This document shows positions 1-8,558 of a stretch of 64,000 nt of DNA, one piece after another. The stretch lies in contig NZ_CP157676.1 in NCBI RefSeq assembly GCF_040105105.1, positions 186,001 through 250,000 on the forward strand, given 5' to 3'. Positions within the stretch are counted from its first letter, which is position 1. Every line of letters begins with the position of its first letter. The position numbers were made by a program, and so were the translations under genes. The notes beneath the pieces were generated by a model that saw only the letters and a list, made by a program, of their open reading frames with translations, searched no databases and was not told the origin of the DNA. The DNA is from Polaromonas hydrogenivorans. GTDB taxonomy: Bacteria; Pseudomonadota; Gammaproteobacteria; Burkholderiales; Burkholderiaceae_C.

Positions 1-423
1 CCGCTCGAGCAGGATCTGCTCGATGTGGTACTGCGCCAGGTTGAGCATGGGCGGCAGCTTCTGGTTCTCGTCCTGTGGCATCTTGAAGTGCAGCACTTCG
101 GTGCCTTGGTAAAAGCTGCGTCCGCCGGTCCACGGCAAGCCGATTTTCAGGAAACCATCGACCGCGCCCAGGCGCTCGGCGATCTCCAGGCTGCGGCGCG
201 AGATGCAGATTGCCCGGCTGCCGGCACACACCGAATCATCGGCTTCGATCAAGACGACCGGCACGCCATGGCTGGCCAGACCGAGCGCGGTGGTGTAGCC
301 GACCGGCCCGCCACCGACGACGACCACCGGGTGCCGGCGGCCCTCTAAACCGTCCTTCAACGGTGGCAGCGACGCCGGGTAACGCTGGGCCGTGAATGGG
401 TAGGGTACGAATTCATGCGACAT
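1..423 (-). CDS. FAD-dependent aromatic hydroxylase, N-terminal part (runs off window)
   Basis: The reverse strand encodes 141 residues that continue past the window edge. A dinucleotide-binding motif GGGPVG lies at residues 37-42, followed by a beta strand ending in IEAD, the usual start of an FAD (Rossmann) domain of class A flavoprotein monooxygenases that hydroxylate phenolic or aromatic acids. The start ATG at 423 has an AAAAGGA ribosome site a few bases upstream. It lies 51 bp downstream of the MFS transporter on the same strand, so the two are probably one operon importing and hydroxylating an aromatic acid. The substrate cannot be named because the C-terminal substrate domain is missing. 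Confidence 0.8.
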   Translation of the reverse strand, partial: MSHEFVPYPFTAQRYPASLPPLKDGLEGRRHPVVVVGGGPVGYTTALGLASHGVPVVLIEADDSVCAGSRAICISRRSLEIAERLGAVDGFLKIGLPWTGGRSFYQGTEVLHFKMPQDENQKLPPMLNLAQYHIEQILLER

Positions 424-474
424 GAAATTTTCCTTTTGGGTTGTCTATCAGGTTTACCAGATTCAGCAGGTTCA

Positions 475-1830
475 CTACGTTGACGCAGCGAGCTTCGGCG
501 TACGCGCAATCGGCACGATCAACATGACTGCGCAGCCCACGACCAGCAGCACTGAGGCGTAGATCAGTCCGGTCGCAAAGCTTTGCGTCGCATCCTTGAG
601 CCAGCCCACGACCAGCGGGTTTATGGCCGAGCCGACGTTGCCGATGGCATTGATCACGGCAATACCCAGCGCCCGTGCGGTAAAGCTCAGCGCATGGTCG
701 GGGGTGGTCCAGAAGATCGACATGGCGGTGTAGGCGCCGGTCGAGGCCAGGCAGATGCCCAGCAGTTGCAGGGCAGGCTGCGGCGAATAGGCCGTGATGA
801 GCCAGCCGCTGGCGGCCAGCAGCATGGGCAGCACGGTGTGCCAGCGGCGCTCCTGCGCCCGGTCGGAGCGCCGGCCCCACCAGATCATGCCGATGACGGT
901 GCAGATGGACGGAATCGCGGCCAGCAGCCCGATGGTCGTGTTGCTCGCGCCGCCGCTAAAACTCTTGACGATCAGCGGCGTCCAGACCGCCACCATCGCC
1001 AGACTGTTGACCAGGCAGAAGTAGGCCACCGAGAATTTGAGCACGGTCGCGGAGGTCAGCTCGGACAGCAGGCTGACCTTGGGACCGGCAGGTTTGGCGA
1101 CGGGATCAGCCTGGTGTTCAGCCGCCAGCATGCGGGCCAGCGTGGTTTTTTCCAGGCTCGTCAGCCAGCGGGCCTGTGTGGGCGAGTCGTTGAGGTAGAA
1201 GTACACCACCACGCCGAGGATGGCAGCCGGCAGACCCTCGAGCAGGAACAGCCACTGCCAGCCCTTCAGGCCCAGCATCCCGTCCATGCTCAGGATGACC
1301 CCCGAGATTGCCGAGCCGACGGCAGCGGTGACCGGCATGGCGATCATGAACAAGGCATTGGCTCGGGCCCGGTAGGCCGAGGGAAACCAATACGTCAGGT
1401 ACAGCAGCATGCCCGGCAAGAAGCCAGCTTCGGTGATGCCCACCAGGATACGAAAGAAATACAGACTCTCGGGACTGGTCGCAAACATCGTCGCGGTCGA
1501 GGCCAGGCCCCAGGCAATCATGATCGAGCCGATCCACTTCCTGGCACCAATGCGCGCCAGCACGAGGTTGCTCGGAATGCCGCAGGAGATGTAGGCGATG
1601 TAGAACAAGGTGGTCGCCAGGCCAAACTGGGTGCTCGTCAGGCCCAGGTCCTTCATCATCGTCAGGCCCGCAAAGCCGATGTTGATGCGGTCCAGAAAGG
1701 AAACAACGAACAGCAGGAACAAAAACCACATCAGGTGGCGCGTGACCTTGTCTACGACCTGCCGCTCGGTGCCCAGCGGCGTGGGCGGTAGATCCCCGAG
1801 GCCGTGCGATTTGGAATCGTATGAATTCAA
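475..1830 (-). CDS. MFS transporter, anion:cation symporter type
   Basis: About 451 residues with twelve predicted hydrophobic segments. The stretch FLDRINIGFAG near the first helix is the typical signature of the ACS (tartrate/phthalate/hydroxybenzoate) MFS family, which brings in organic anions. An ATG lies further upstream at 1881, but a TTG at 1830 is preceded by AGGAG at good spacing and gives the usual N-terminus, so I chose 1830. Its promoter region holds two GTTGCG-type inverted repeats (1947-1960, 2002-2021) that probably bind the divergent MarR protein. Co-transcribed with the flavin hydroxylase downstream. Substrate inferred only as an aromatic or organic acid. Confidence 0.85.
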   Translation of the reverse strand: MNSYDSKSHGLGDLPPTPLGTERQVVDKVTRHLMWFLFLLFVVSFLDRINIGFAGLTMMKDLGLTSTQFGLATTLFYIAYISCGIPSNLVLARIGARKWIGSIMIAWGLASTATMFATSPESLYFFRILVGITEAGFLPGMLLYLTYWFPSAYRARANALFMIAMPVTAAVGSAISGVILSMDGMLGLKGWQWLFLLEGLPAAILGVVVYFYLNDSPTQARWLTSLEKTTLARMLAAEHQADPVAKPAGPKVSLLSELTSATVLKFSVAYFCLVNSLAMVAVWTPLIVKSFSGGASNTTIGLLAAIPSICTVIGMIWWGRRSDRAQERRWHTVLPMLLAASGWLITAYSPQPALQLLGICLASTGAYTAMSIFWTTPDHALSFTARALGIAVINAIGNVGSAINPLVVGWLKDATQSFATGLIYASVLLVVGCAVMLIVPIARTPKLAAST

Positions 1831-1946
1831 TTTGACGCTCCTGCCGCAAGTGGCGGCTGCTTGCATGGTTGGGGGGAACACGGCAAAACATCGCCGCTGC
1901 GCGCCCTGTCAAGGAAGCGATTCATTGATCGAAATCAACGATGATC

Positions 1947-1960
1947 GTTGCGCACACAAC
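1947..1960. promoter_or_regulatory. candidate MarR operator 1
   Basis: GTTGCGCACACAAC: imperfect inverted repeat with the same GTTGCG core as the two sites at 2002-2021 and 2755-2768. It lies between the MFS gene and the marR gene. Confidence 0.5.
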
Positions 1961-2001
1961 TATTATTGACGACCCTGAATAAATTGTGATTGGTAGTTTC
2001 C

Positions 2002-2021
2002 CTAGTTGCGTACGCAACTAG
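2002..2021. promoter_or_regulatory. candidate MarR operator 2 (perfect 20-bp palindrome)
   Basis: CTAGTTGCGTACGCAACTAG is a perfect palindrome in the divergent promoter region between the MFS gene and marR. The size and symmetry suit a MarR dimer. Its core recurs at 1947 and at 2755. Confidence 0.7.
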
Positions 2022-2151
2022 TTTTGAGGCATAAAGGCTTCAGACTCCTCGGACCCGTCAAAAGGGTCGTAAAAATTGTTGCCCTTTTTGTCCCTCACGT
2101 ACACGGTTTGGTTACCAATGCGCCCAACGTTTACTTCTGCAAGCCCTTGCC

Positions 2152-2619
2152 ATGACTGAACCGGTTTCTCTCGAACGCACGATGACCCACCGCCTGCACA
2201 CACTGTCCAAGCTGACCGACCGGGTTAGCCAAGCCGCGTATGTGCTGGATGCCGGCATCCCGTTCAGCGAGGGCCGGTGCCTGGCGGCCATCGGCGCGTT
2301 CAGTCCGCTGTCGGTCAAGGACCTGGCGTACCGGGCCAACTTGAACAAGGCTCAGGCCAGCCGCGCTGCGCAGTCGCTGGTCGATCTGGGTCTGGTGCAC
2401 AAGCAAGCCAGTGCCACGGACGGGCGTGGGGTCGTGCTGACCCTGGCCGCCCGAGGCAAGCCTGTCTGGCAGCGTTTGATGACCGTGATCGAACGCCGCA
2501 ATGACGAGATCGTCTCTTGCCTCAGTCCAGCAGAGCGCGCGCAATTGGATCACCTGCTCGATCGCCTGGTTGCCCATGCGCGGGAAGCCGCAGAGGTTGT
2601 CGGCTCGCTCGAAGAGTGA
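2152..2619 (+). CDS. MarR-family transcriptional regulator
   Basis: 155 residues with a winged-helix domain. The segment LSVKDLAYRANLNKAQASRAAQSLVDLGLV is the helix-turn-helix with the Q-S-R pattern of MarR recognition helices, followed by a wing ending in DGRG. Long helices at both ends would form the dimer. MarR proteins are usually repressors released by an aromatic ligand. It is divergent from the MFS/hydroxylase operon and upstream of a Bug gene. All three promoter regions carry GTTGCG-N2-CGCAAC type repeats, so I infer that it controls all of them and itself. Confidence 0.88.
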   Translation: MTEPVSLERTMTHRLHTLSKLTDRVSQAAYVLDAGIPFSEGRCLAAIGAFSPLSVKDLAYRANLNKAQASRAAQSLVDLGLVHKQASATDGRGVVLTLAARGKPVWQRLMTVIERRNDEIVSCLSPAERAQLDHLLDRLVAHAREAAEVVGSLEE

Positions 2620-2754
2620 GTCGGGTGCAATAGCCTCCTTTCTGCACTGAAGGCAGTGTCATTCTTTGATCCCGCAGCAGGCCGGCGCGAGCCCGTCAGA
2701 ACCATTGGCGATGGGTGGTGAAGATGAGCACCGGCCAGTGGGTACATACCCTAT

Positions 2755-2768
2755 GTTGCGTGCGCAAC
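2755..2768. promoter_or_regulatory. candidate MarR operator 3, upstream of the Bug gene
   Basis: GTTGCGTGCGCAAC has 6-bp arms around a TG centre. It sits just before a TTGACT (possible -35) and about 100 bp ahead of the Bug start. It shares its core with the sites at 1947 and 2002. Confidence 0.6.
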
Positions 2769-2864
2769 CAGGCTTGACTATCATTTGCCAGCCTTTCACA
2801 CCGGTATGGCATCTTTTGGGTTGCCGGTCCAATTGCTTTTGTCATAGATCACTGGAGCAACCCC

Positions 2865-3836
2865 ATGAGAAATGCCCACGCCTTGCGCCGCTGGCTGACC
2901 ACTGCGGCACTTGCCTTGCCCATCGCGGCGGCTGCGGCCTATCCCGACAAGCCCATCGAATGGGTCGTGCCCTACCCGGCCGGCGGAGGCTCGGACGTGG
3001 TGGCCCGGATACTGTCAGTGCCGATGGGCAAGACGCTCGGCCAACCCATCATCATCAACAACAAGCCCGGCGCCGCCACCAACATTGGCGCCGACTACGC
3101 CGCCAAGGCCAAGCCCGATGGTTATGTCATGCTGACCGGCGACACGGCCACGATGGCCGCCAACCCGGCCTTGTACTCCAAGCTCAGCTACAACGTCGAA
3201 AAAGACTTCGCGACGGTCGGCCTGATGGCGCGCTTCCCGATGATACTGGTCGTCAACCCCACTGTTCCGGCGAAGAACCTCTCCGAATTTTTGGCCTGGG
3301 CCAAAAAACAGCCCAACGGCGTGAACTACGCCACGCCGGGGGCCGGCAGCCCGCACCACCTGGCGACCGAATTGTTCCGCGAGCTCAGCGGTCTGAAGAT
3401 GGTGCATGTGGGCTACCGGGGCGCCGCCCCGGCAGTGCAGGACGTGATCGGCGGCCAGGTGCCGATGATGTTCGTTGACACCGCGAGCGGCTACCAGCAC
3501 ATCCAGTCCGGCAGGCTGATTCCGATCGGCGTCGCCAGCCCGAAACGAATCGCCACCTTCAATACCTTGCCCACGCTGGCCGAACAAGGCCTGAAGGGCT
3601 TTGAAGCCTATGCGTGGCAAGGGCTGGTGGTGCCTGCGGCCACGCCGCCAGAGGCGGTTGCCACACTGAGCCGGGCCTTGCTGGCGGCGCTGGACACCAC
3701 CGAGGTCAAAGCGCGCTTCCAAACGCTGGGCCTGGAAGCGATTCCCAGCACGCCGGCGCAGATGGCCGCCTATGCCAAGGGCGAGCGCGACAAATGGGCC
3801 AAGGTGATTCGCGCCAGTAACATCCGCCTCGACTGA
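2865..3836 (+). CDS. Bug-family tripartite tricarboxylate transporter binding protein
   Basis: 323 residues with a signal peptide (basic start, hydrophobic core, cleavage near AAAAA-YPDKP). The mature start YPDKPIEWVVPYPAGGGSD and the later NKPGAATNIGADYAAKAKPDGY are hallmark Bug/TctC segments that line the ligand pocket for a carboxylate. It acts in the periplasm. No TctA/TctB membrane partners are nearby, as is common for orphan Bug proteins. It lies after marR with its own operator-like repeat, so it probably binds the same aromatic acid that the neighbouring transporter and hydroxylase handle; this is inference. Confidence 0.88.
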   Translation: MRNAHALRRWLTTAALALPIAAAAAYPDKPIEWVVPYPAGGGSDVVARILSVPMGKTLGQPIIINNKPGAATNIGADYAAKAKPDGYVMLTGDTATMAANPALYSKLSYNVEKDFATVGLMARFPMILVVNPTVPAKNLSEFLAWAKKQPNGVNYATPGAGSPHHLATELFRELSGLKMVHVGYRGAAPAVQDVIGGQVPMMFVDTASGYQHIQSGRLIPIGVASPKRIATFNTLPTLAEQGLKGFEAYAWQGLVVPAATPPEAVATLSRALLAALDTTEVKARFQTLGLEAIPSTPAQMAAYAKGERDKWAKVIRASNIRLD

Positions 3837-4338
3837 ACAGCTACACATAGGCTGTGGACGCGGCCTGTGACTGGCATGGGGTAAAACGGGTATCCCAACT
3901 GAATGGTGGCTCCAGAGAGTTTTCCGAGTTTTAGCTAGCATTTTTTCCGGCGACATTGCGGACGTTGACCATCTACTGCTTCAGTTAAGGGTTGTCCGAT
4001 GCCTGCCCGTGCGACATGACAGCGTCAAGCATGACGACGGCATGAGGGCAGGTGTTGGACAAGCCTCGAAGGAGGAAACCGCGCAATGCACCGCAAGGGC
4101 TTGGGAAAGCGACGAATCTATGGGGATTCGGGGTGCTGGGGGCGAGTCGGCGCCGACGATGCGCCTGGCGAACCGGCCAATGTCGTTGGCACAGCGCAGC
4201 GGATCGAAGTCGTCACCTTGACTTGGCCGGAGACAGGACGAGCTACAAGGGCCTTCGTTGAGCATGAAGACAAAAGCACCTCGCGACCCACGAAGACGAG
4301 GGATCGAGGTTGCCTCGAACGCTGATGCAGCTTTGTAC
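3837..4338. other. intergenic stretch at the IS91-like element's downstream side
   Basis: No convincing gene. The main structure is an imperfect inverted repeat, TTGTCCGATGCCTGCCC at 3992-4008 against GGGCAGGTGTTGGACAA at 4046-4062 (13 of 17 matching). It lies downstream of the IS91-type transposase, where such rolling-circle elements carry their replication end, but I cannot prove the boundary. Confidence 0.4.
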
Positions 4339-5535
4339 TCATGGTGCCTGAGCCCGCTGGGGTGGTGCGCGGATCGGTTGCCCGCGAGCGAAGGTCAGCA
4401 GGACGATCATCGGAGCGCCGCAGTGCGTACAGAGGAAGGCCGGTTGAGCAGGACAAGGCCCGACATCGACGCTCGATGTTTGCGCGGCGGCATCGACTTC
4501 TTGCACCAGCAGTTCGCGAATGCGCCTCAGCTTGACCGTGCGGTTGCCGTTGGCCAGAAATCCGTAGTGGCGGATGCGATGCAAGCCAGCGGGCAGAACG
4601 TGCAGCAGGAAGCGACGCATGAACTCATCCACATCGAGCGTCATCGTCTTGTGGCGCGTGCGGCCCTCGGCCCGATAGTCCTTCCAGCGGAACGTGACGC
4701 CCCGCTCGTCCATGGCGAGAAGCCGGCTGTTGGAGATGGCCACCCGGTGTGTGTAGCGCGACAGATAGGCCAGCACCGCTTCGGGGCCGGCGAACGGGCG
4801 CTTGGCATAGACCACCCATTCGCACTGGCGCAGTGGACAGAGCCAGTCGGCGAACACGTGCGCGTCGGCCAGAGCAGCGAGCTCGCCGAAGAACCGCAAC
4901 CGATGGGAGCGATGCGCCTGGGTGAGTGCTTCGAGGAAGCGTCGCCTGAACAGCCGCGACAGCACGCGCACGGACAGGAAGAACCCGGGCTTGCAGGCGA
5001 CCCAACGTTCGCCGCCTGGCGACAAACCGCCGCCCGGCACGATCCCGTGCACATGCGGGTGATGCGTCAACGCCGACCCCCACGTGTGCAGCACCAGGGT
5101 CGCACCGATGCTGGCGCCCAGGTGCTTCGGATCCGCCGCGATGGTCAGCAAGGTCTCGGCGGCCACGTCGAACAGCAGCGCGTAGAGCACGGCCTTGTTC
5201 TGGTACGCAATGGCACTGATCGGCGCGGGCAAGGTGAATACGACGTGGTAGTAGTCCACCGGCAGCAGATCGGCTTGACGCGCTTGGAGCCAGCGCTGTG
5301 CCGCACTGGCCTGACACTTCGGACAATGCCGGTTGCGGCACGAGTTGTAGGCGATCTGGTCCTGTCCGCAGCCTTCGCAGCGCAACACATGGCCCCCCAG
5401 CGCCGCGCTGCGGCACTGCTCGATGGCCGACATGACCTTGAGCTGGCCCAGGCTCAGGTGACCCTGCTGCGCGTTGCGCCAATCGGGACCGTGGGTGCGA
5501 AAGATGTCGGCAACCTCCAGGGCGGGGTGCGCCAC
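4339..5535 (-). CDS. IS91-family HUH transposase
   Basis: About 398 residues from a GTG start at 5535, ten bases after the stop of the recombinase gene; an upstream extension in the same frame to 5607 overlaps that gene and looks unnatural. The N-terminal zinc finger shows CRNRHCPKCQ. The middle holds HHPHVHG, the HUH metal-binding motif, and further on YLSRYTHRVAISN, typical of the IS91 catalytic tyrosine region. Such enzymes nick one strand and move by rolling circle replication. The reading frame is intact. Confidence 0.88.
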   Translation of the reverse strand: MAHPALEVADIFRTHGPDWRNAQQGHLSLGQLKVMSAIEQCRSAALGGHVLRCEGCGQDQIAYNSCRNRHCPKCQASAAQRWLQARQADLLPVDYYHVVFTLPAPISAIAYQNKAVLYALLFDVAAETLLTIAADPKHLGASIGATLVLHTWGSALTHHPHVHGIVPGGGLSPGGERWVACKPGFFLSVRVLSRLFRRRFLEALTQAHRSHRLRFFGELAALADAHVFADWLCPLRQCEWVVYAKRPFAGPEAVLAYLSRYTHRVAISNSRLLAMDERGVTFRWKDYRAEGRTRHKTMTLDVDEFMRRFLLHVLPAGLHRIRHYGFLANGNRTVKLRRIRELLVQEVDAAAQTSSVDVGPCPAQPAFLCTHCGAPMIVLLTFARGQPIRAPPQRAQAP

Positions 5536-5545
5536 GCAAGACAAC

Positions 5546-6420
5546 CTACGCGGGCTGCAGCATCTCCAGCGGACTGACCACCTCGCGCAGCACCTCGGTG
5601 GCGACATGGGTGTAGACCGAGGTGGTCTCCAGCTTCTTGTGCCCGAGCATCACCTGGATCACACGGATGTCCACCTTCTGCTCCAGCAGATGGGTGGCGA
5701 AGCTGTGACGCAGCGTGTGCATGGAGACGCGCTTGTCGATCCTGGCCGCTTCGGCGGCGGCGTGCACGGCGCGGTTGAGCTGGCGTGCGGTCAATGGATC
5801 CACCGGGTTCATGCCGGGGAACAGCCAGCCGCCCGGCAGCATCTTGCCTTGGGCATGGGCGACTCGCCACCAGGCGCGCAGCCGCTCCAGCAGCAAGGGA
5901 CAGAGCATGGCGTAGCGGTCCTTGCGACCCTTGCCCTGCTCGACGCGCAGCGTCATGCGCTGGCTGTCGATGTCGCCGACCTTGAGTGCCACGATCTCAC
6001 TGACCCGAAGCCCGGTGCCGTACGCGATGGACAGGGCCGTCTGGTACTTCAGGTTGGAGGCCGCAGCGATCAGGCGCGCAGCCTCGTCGCGACTGAGCAC
6101 CACGGGCAGCTTCTGGGGCACATGCACGTAGCTCATTCGGGCCATCAGCTCCCCCGGTCGAGCGTGACGTCGAAGAAGAACTTCAGCCCGGTGATGGTGG
6201 CGTTGAGCGTGATCGGCGAGATGCCTCGATCGGTCATGTGCAACTGGAACCGCCGCAAATCCTCTACGGTGGCTGTGTCGGGCGAGCGTCTTAGAAAGCC
6301 GGCGAGGTATCGCACCGCGCGAACGTAGGCGGCCTGGGTCTTGGGTTCGAGCTTGCGCATGCGCATGTCGTCGAGCATGCGCTGGCGCAGCGGCGAGATG
6401 GCTTGGGTCGAAGGGATCAT
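5546..6420 (-). pseudogene. tyrosine recombinase of the IS91-like element, split by a frameshift
   Basis: The N-terminal SAM-like core-binding domain (91 residues from ATG at 6420) ends at a TGA at 6145. The catalytic domain continues in another frame from about 6147, beginning MARMSYVHVPQKLPVV. It keeps TGLRVSEI (first Arg), HTLRHSFATHLL (HxxR), GHKKLETTSVYTH (His and Tyr nucleophile). The break sits at a run of five G, and the stop overlaps the next ATG (TGATG). It may be a one-base deletion, a -1 ribosomal slip, or two coupled proteins. Canonical relatives are, to my knowledge, single open frames, so I treat it as probably broken. Confidence 0.7.
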
Positions 6421-6675
6421 GATCGTGCTCCTGTCGAAGAACGAGGCCGATTGCCTCGCTCGCCAACATAGACAGGGACGCGATGTTTAACAAGCACCGG
6501 GGCCTTGGCGGCGGACTACCGCGCGAGCGGTTTAGTCCTCCGACCCATAGCAGCTATTTAGGTTAGGTCCTTTGGACAGGCCCTTGAGGGGTGGGTAAAC
6601 CCTGGCGCGCCTTTTAAGCATAGGAGATAGCTCGTTGAAGCAATTCATACGGCACGATTTACAACTGAGTTTCGT

Positions 6676-7527
6676 TTAAATTACCGCCAAAAAAGAACTG
6701 ATAAGTATGCTGTCGCGGCGCTCGGCCATGCAATACACATAGGTGGTAGTGCTCGCCGGGTCACCTGCGATACGCACGGGGCGAAAGCGCGGATCGGGAA
6801 TGAATTCAGCCTCCGATACCGCACCCAACCCCAGGCCGCGCGCCACGGCTTCGCGGATCGCTTCGCGGCTGCCTATTTCCAGACTCCTGCGCGGCTGCAC
6901 GCCGGCAGCCTGTAGCGCGCTTTCCATGGCGGTGCGCGTAGTCGATCCTTGTTCACGCAGCAGCAATGGCTGGCCTTGCAGTTCATGCATCTGCACCTGT
7001 GCACGCTGCGCAAAAGGGTGGTCCACATGTGCGAAGAGAATGATGGCGTGGCGCGCATATTCCCGCACGACCAACTCAGGTCGCTCATACAAACCCGCCA
7101 GTACCGCCACGTCAGTGGTGTAACGCTCCAGGTCGTGCAGCACTTGCTGCGAGTTACCCATGCGGATCGACAGTTGCATGCCCGGGTGCTGTGCGCGATA
7201 GGCGGCCACCATCTCGATCACATGAAAAGGCCCCACCGCGCCAATTTTCAGCTCGCCCTGATGCAGCTTGCCCGAGTCGCGCAGAAAGAAATCGGCCTCC
7301 GACTCCAGGGCGATGAGCTTTTGCGCCAACGACAGGAGCTTGTGCCCCGCACTGCTGAGTGACATGCGATAGCCCTGGCGGTGAAACAGTTCCACCTGGC
7401 TTTGCCGCTCCAGGGTGGCGATCTGGCTGGAGATAGTGGGCTGGCTCAGTCCCAGCGCGCGAGCAGCGGCGCTCAGGCTGCCATGGTGGGCCACGGCCAC
7501 AAAGGTTCGGTAACGGGCGGAACTCAT
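6676..7527 (-). CDS. LysR-family regulator of the phosphonate locus
   Basis: 283 residues. The N-terminal helix-turn-helix reads HHGSLSAAARALGLSQPTISSQIATLE; the remainder is a periplasmic-binding-like effector domain. It is transcribed divergently from phnD, with a 158-bp shared promoter region, and LysR proteins of this position are a recognised companion of 2-aminoethylphosphonate genes. It probably activates phnD-phnX in response to a phosphonate intermediate. The effector is inference. Confidence 0.85.
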   Translation of the reverse strand: MSSARYRTFVAVAHHGSLSAAARALGLSQPTISSQIATLERQSQVELFHRQGYRMSLSSAGHKLLSLAQKLIALESEADFFLRDSGKLHQGELKIGAVGPFHVIEMVAAYRAQHPGMQLSIRMGNSQQVLHDLERYTTDVAVLAGLYERPELVVREYARHAIILFAHVDHPFAQRAQVQMHELQGQPLLLREQGSTTRTAMESALQAAGVQPRRSLEIGSREAIREAVARGLGLGAVSEAEFIPDPRFRPVRIAGDPASTTTYVYCMAERRDSILISSFLAVI

Positions 7528-7570
7528 GGCAGGTTGGGAAGAAACGTCATCTCAAGGTTTGTTCTATAGA

Positions 7571-7588
7571 AATTGGTAAAAACCATTT
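7571..7588. promoter_or_regulatory. candidate LysR binding site between lysR and phnD
   Basis: Imperfect inverted repeat AATTGGT-aaaa-ACCATTT (6 of 7 pairs) in the A+T-rich centre of the divergent promoter region, about 100 bp ahead of phnD. Size and position suit a LysR site; no motif scan was possible. Confidence 0.35.
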
Positions 7589-7685
7589 TAAAACTTTCAC
7601 ATGACTGAAATATGTCGTCCCTAAAATTCCTTCCAACCCACGGCATCCCGCTGTGGCGAATGCTGAAATGCAAAGGATTTCTTCC

Positions 7686-8558
7686 ATGACGATGACCCGC
7701 AAGACCTGGTTGCACACCTCCGTTGCTGCAATGGTGCTGGCCGTGACCGGAACCGCTTTCGCCCAGACCACCGAATTGCGCGTGGGCCTTATTCCTTCTG
7801 AGGATGCTCAGGCCATGATTCGCTCCAGCCAGCAGGTCATGGACCAACTGGCCGCCAAAACGGGCATGAAGGTCAAGCCCTTTGTAGCCAACGATTACAA
7901 CGGTGTGATTGAAGCGCTGCGCTCTGGCAAGCTCGACATCGCCTACCTCGGCCCCTTCTCGTATGTGCTGGCCAGCGAGGTGGCCGGCGCCGAGGCTTTT
8001 GCTGTGGCCGTGACCAAAAAGACCGGCAAGAGCGCGTACCACAGCATGGTCATTGCCCGCAAAGACAAAGGCCTGCAGACGGTGGACCAACTCAAGGGCC
8101 GCACCTTTGCGTTTGTGGACCCCAGCTCCGCTTCGGGCCACCTGTTTCCCAAAGCAGGACTCATGGCTGAAGGTTTTGACACCGACAAGGGTTTCTCGCG
8201 CGTCATCTTCTCGGGCTCGCACGATGCCAGCATCATGGCCGTGGCCAACGGCAAGGTGGATGCCGCCTCCGTGGCCGACCGAATTTTTGAATCGGCTGCG
8301 AGCAAGGGTCTGGTCAAGGCCGATGACTTTGTCGTGATCTGGCGCTCGCAGCCTATCCCTGAGTCGCCCATGGTCTGGCGCAAAAACCTGGATGCAGCCA
8401 CCAAGCAAAAAGTGGCCGCTGCCATGGCCGACATCAAGGACCTGCCTTGGGGTGACCAAGGCGTGCTCAATGGCTTCGCTCCCACCAATGATCAGGCCTA
8501 CGACGTGGTGCGCCAAACCGCCAAAGCCCTGAAGCTGGACCTGGGACGCATGAAATGA
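7686..8558 (+). CDS. phnD: phosphonate ABC transporter periplasmic binding protein
   Basis: 290 residues from ATG 7686, which has AAAGGA about 10 bases upstream; an earlier ATG at 7653 lacks a ribosome site. A signal peptide ends near GTAFAQ-TTELRVGLIP. The features YNGVIEALRSGKLDIAYLGPFSYVLA and FVDPSSASGHLFP match PhnD proteins, which capture phosphonates or phosphate esters in the periplasm. Its stop overlaps the phnC start (ATGA), so the two are translationally coupled. Ligand probably 2-aminoethylphosphonate or a related C2 phosphonate, from the downstream phnX. Confidence 0.93.
   Translation: MTMTRKTWLHTSVAAMVLAVTGTAFAQTTELRVGLIPSEDAQAMIRSSQQVMDQLAAKTGMKVKPFVANDYNGVIEALRSGKLDIAYLGPFSYVLASEVAGAEAFAVAVTKKTGKSAYHSMVIARKDKGLQTVDQLKGRTFAFVDPSSASGHLFPKAGLMAEGFDTDKGFSRVIFSGSHDASIMAVANGKVDAASVADRIFESAASKGLVKADDFVVIWRSQPIPESPMVWRKNLDAATKQKVAAAMADIKDLPWGDQGVLNGFAPTNDQAYDVVRQTAKALKLDLGRMK

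Larger units (their letters stand above)
4339..6420 (-). mobile_element. IS91-like rolling-circle element (core coding part)
   Basis: A two-gene unit on the minus strand: a tyrosine recombinase (split by a frameshift) followed by an HUH transposase, an arrangement known for part of the IS91 family. IS91 elements lack inverted ends and target duplications, so the true ends, which must lie outside these coordinates, could not be fixed. Confidence 0.75.

Noticed and set aside
583..1791. A 402-codon open frame on the plus strand
   Set aside because: Shadow of the MFS transporter on the minus strand; low-complexity Gly/Arg/His protein.
3900..3960. Possible short coding remnant (minus strand, MSPEKMLAKTRKTLW) beside the IS91-like element
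   Set aside because: Too short and without any recognised domain; left as intergenic.
4258..5577. A 439-codon plus-strand frame over the IS91-like transposase
   Set aside because: Antisense to a transposase with HUH and zinc-finger motifs.
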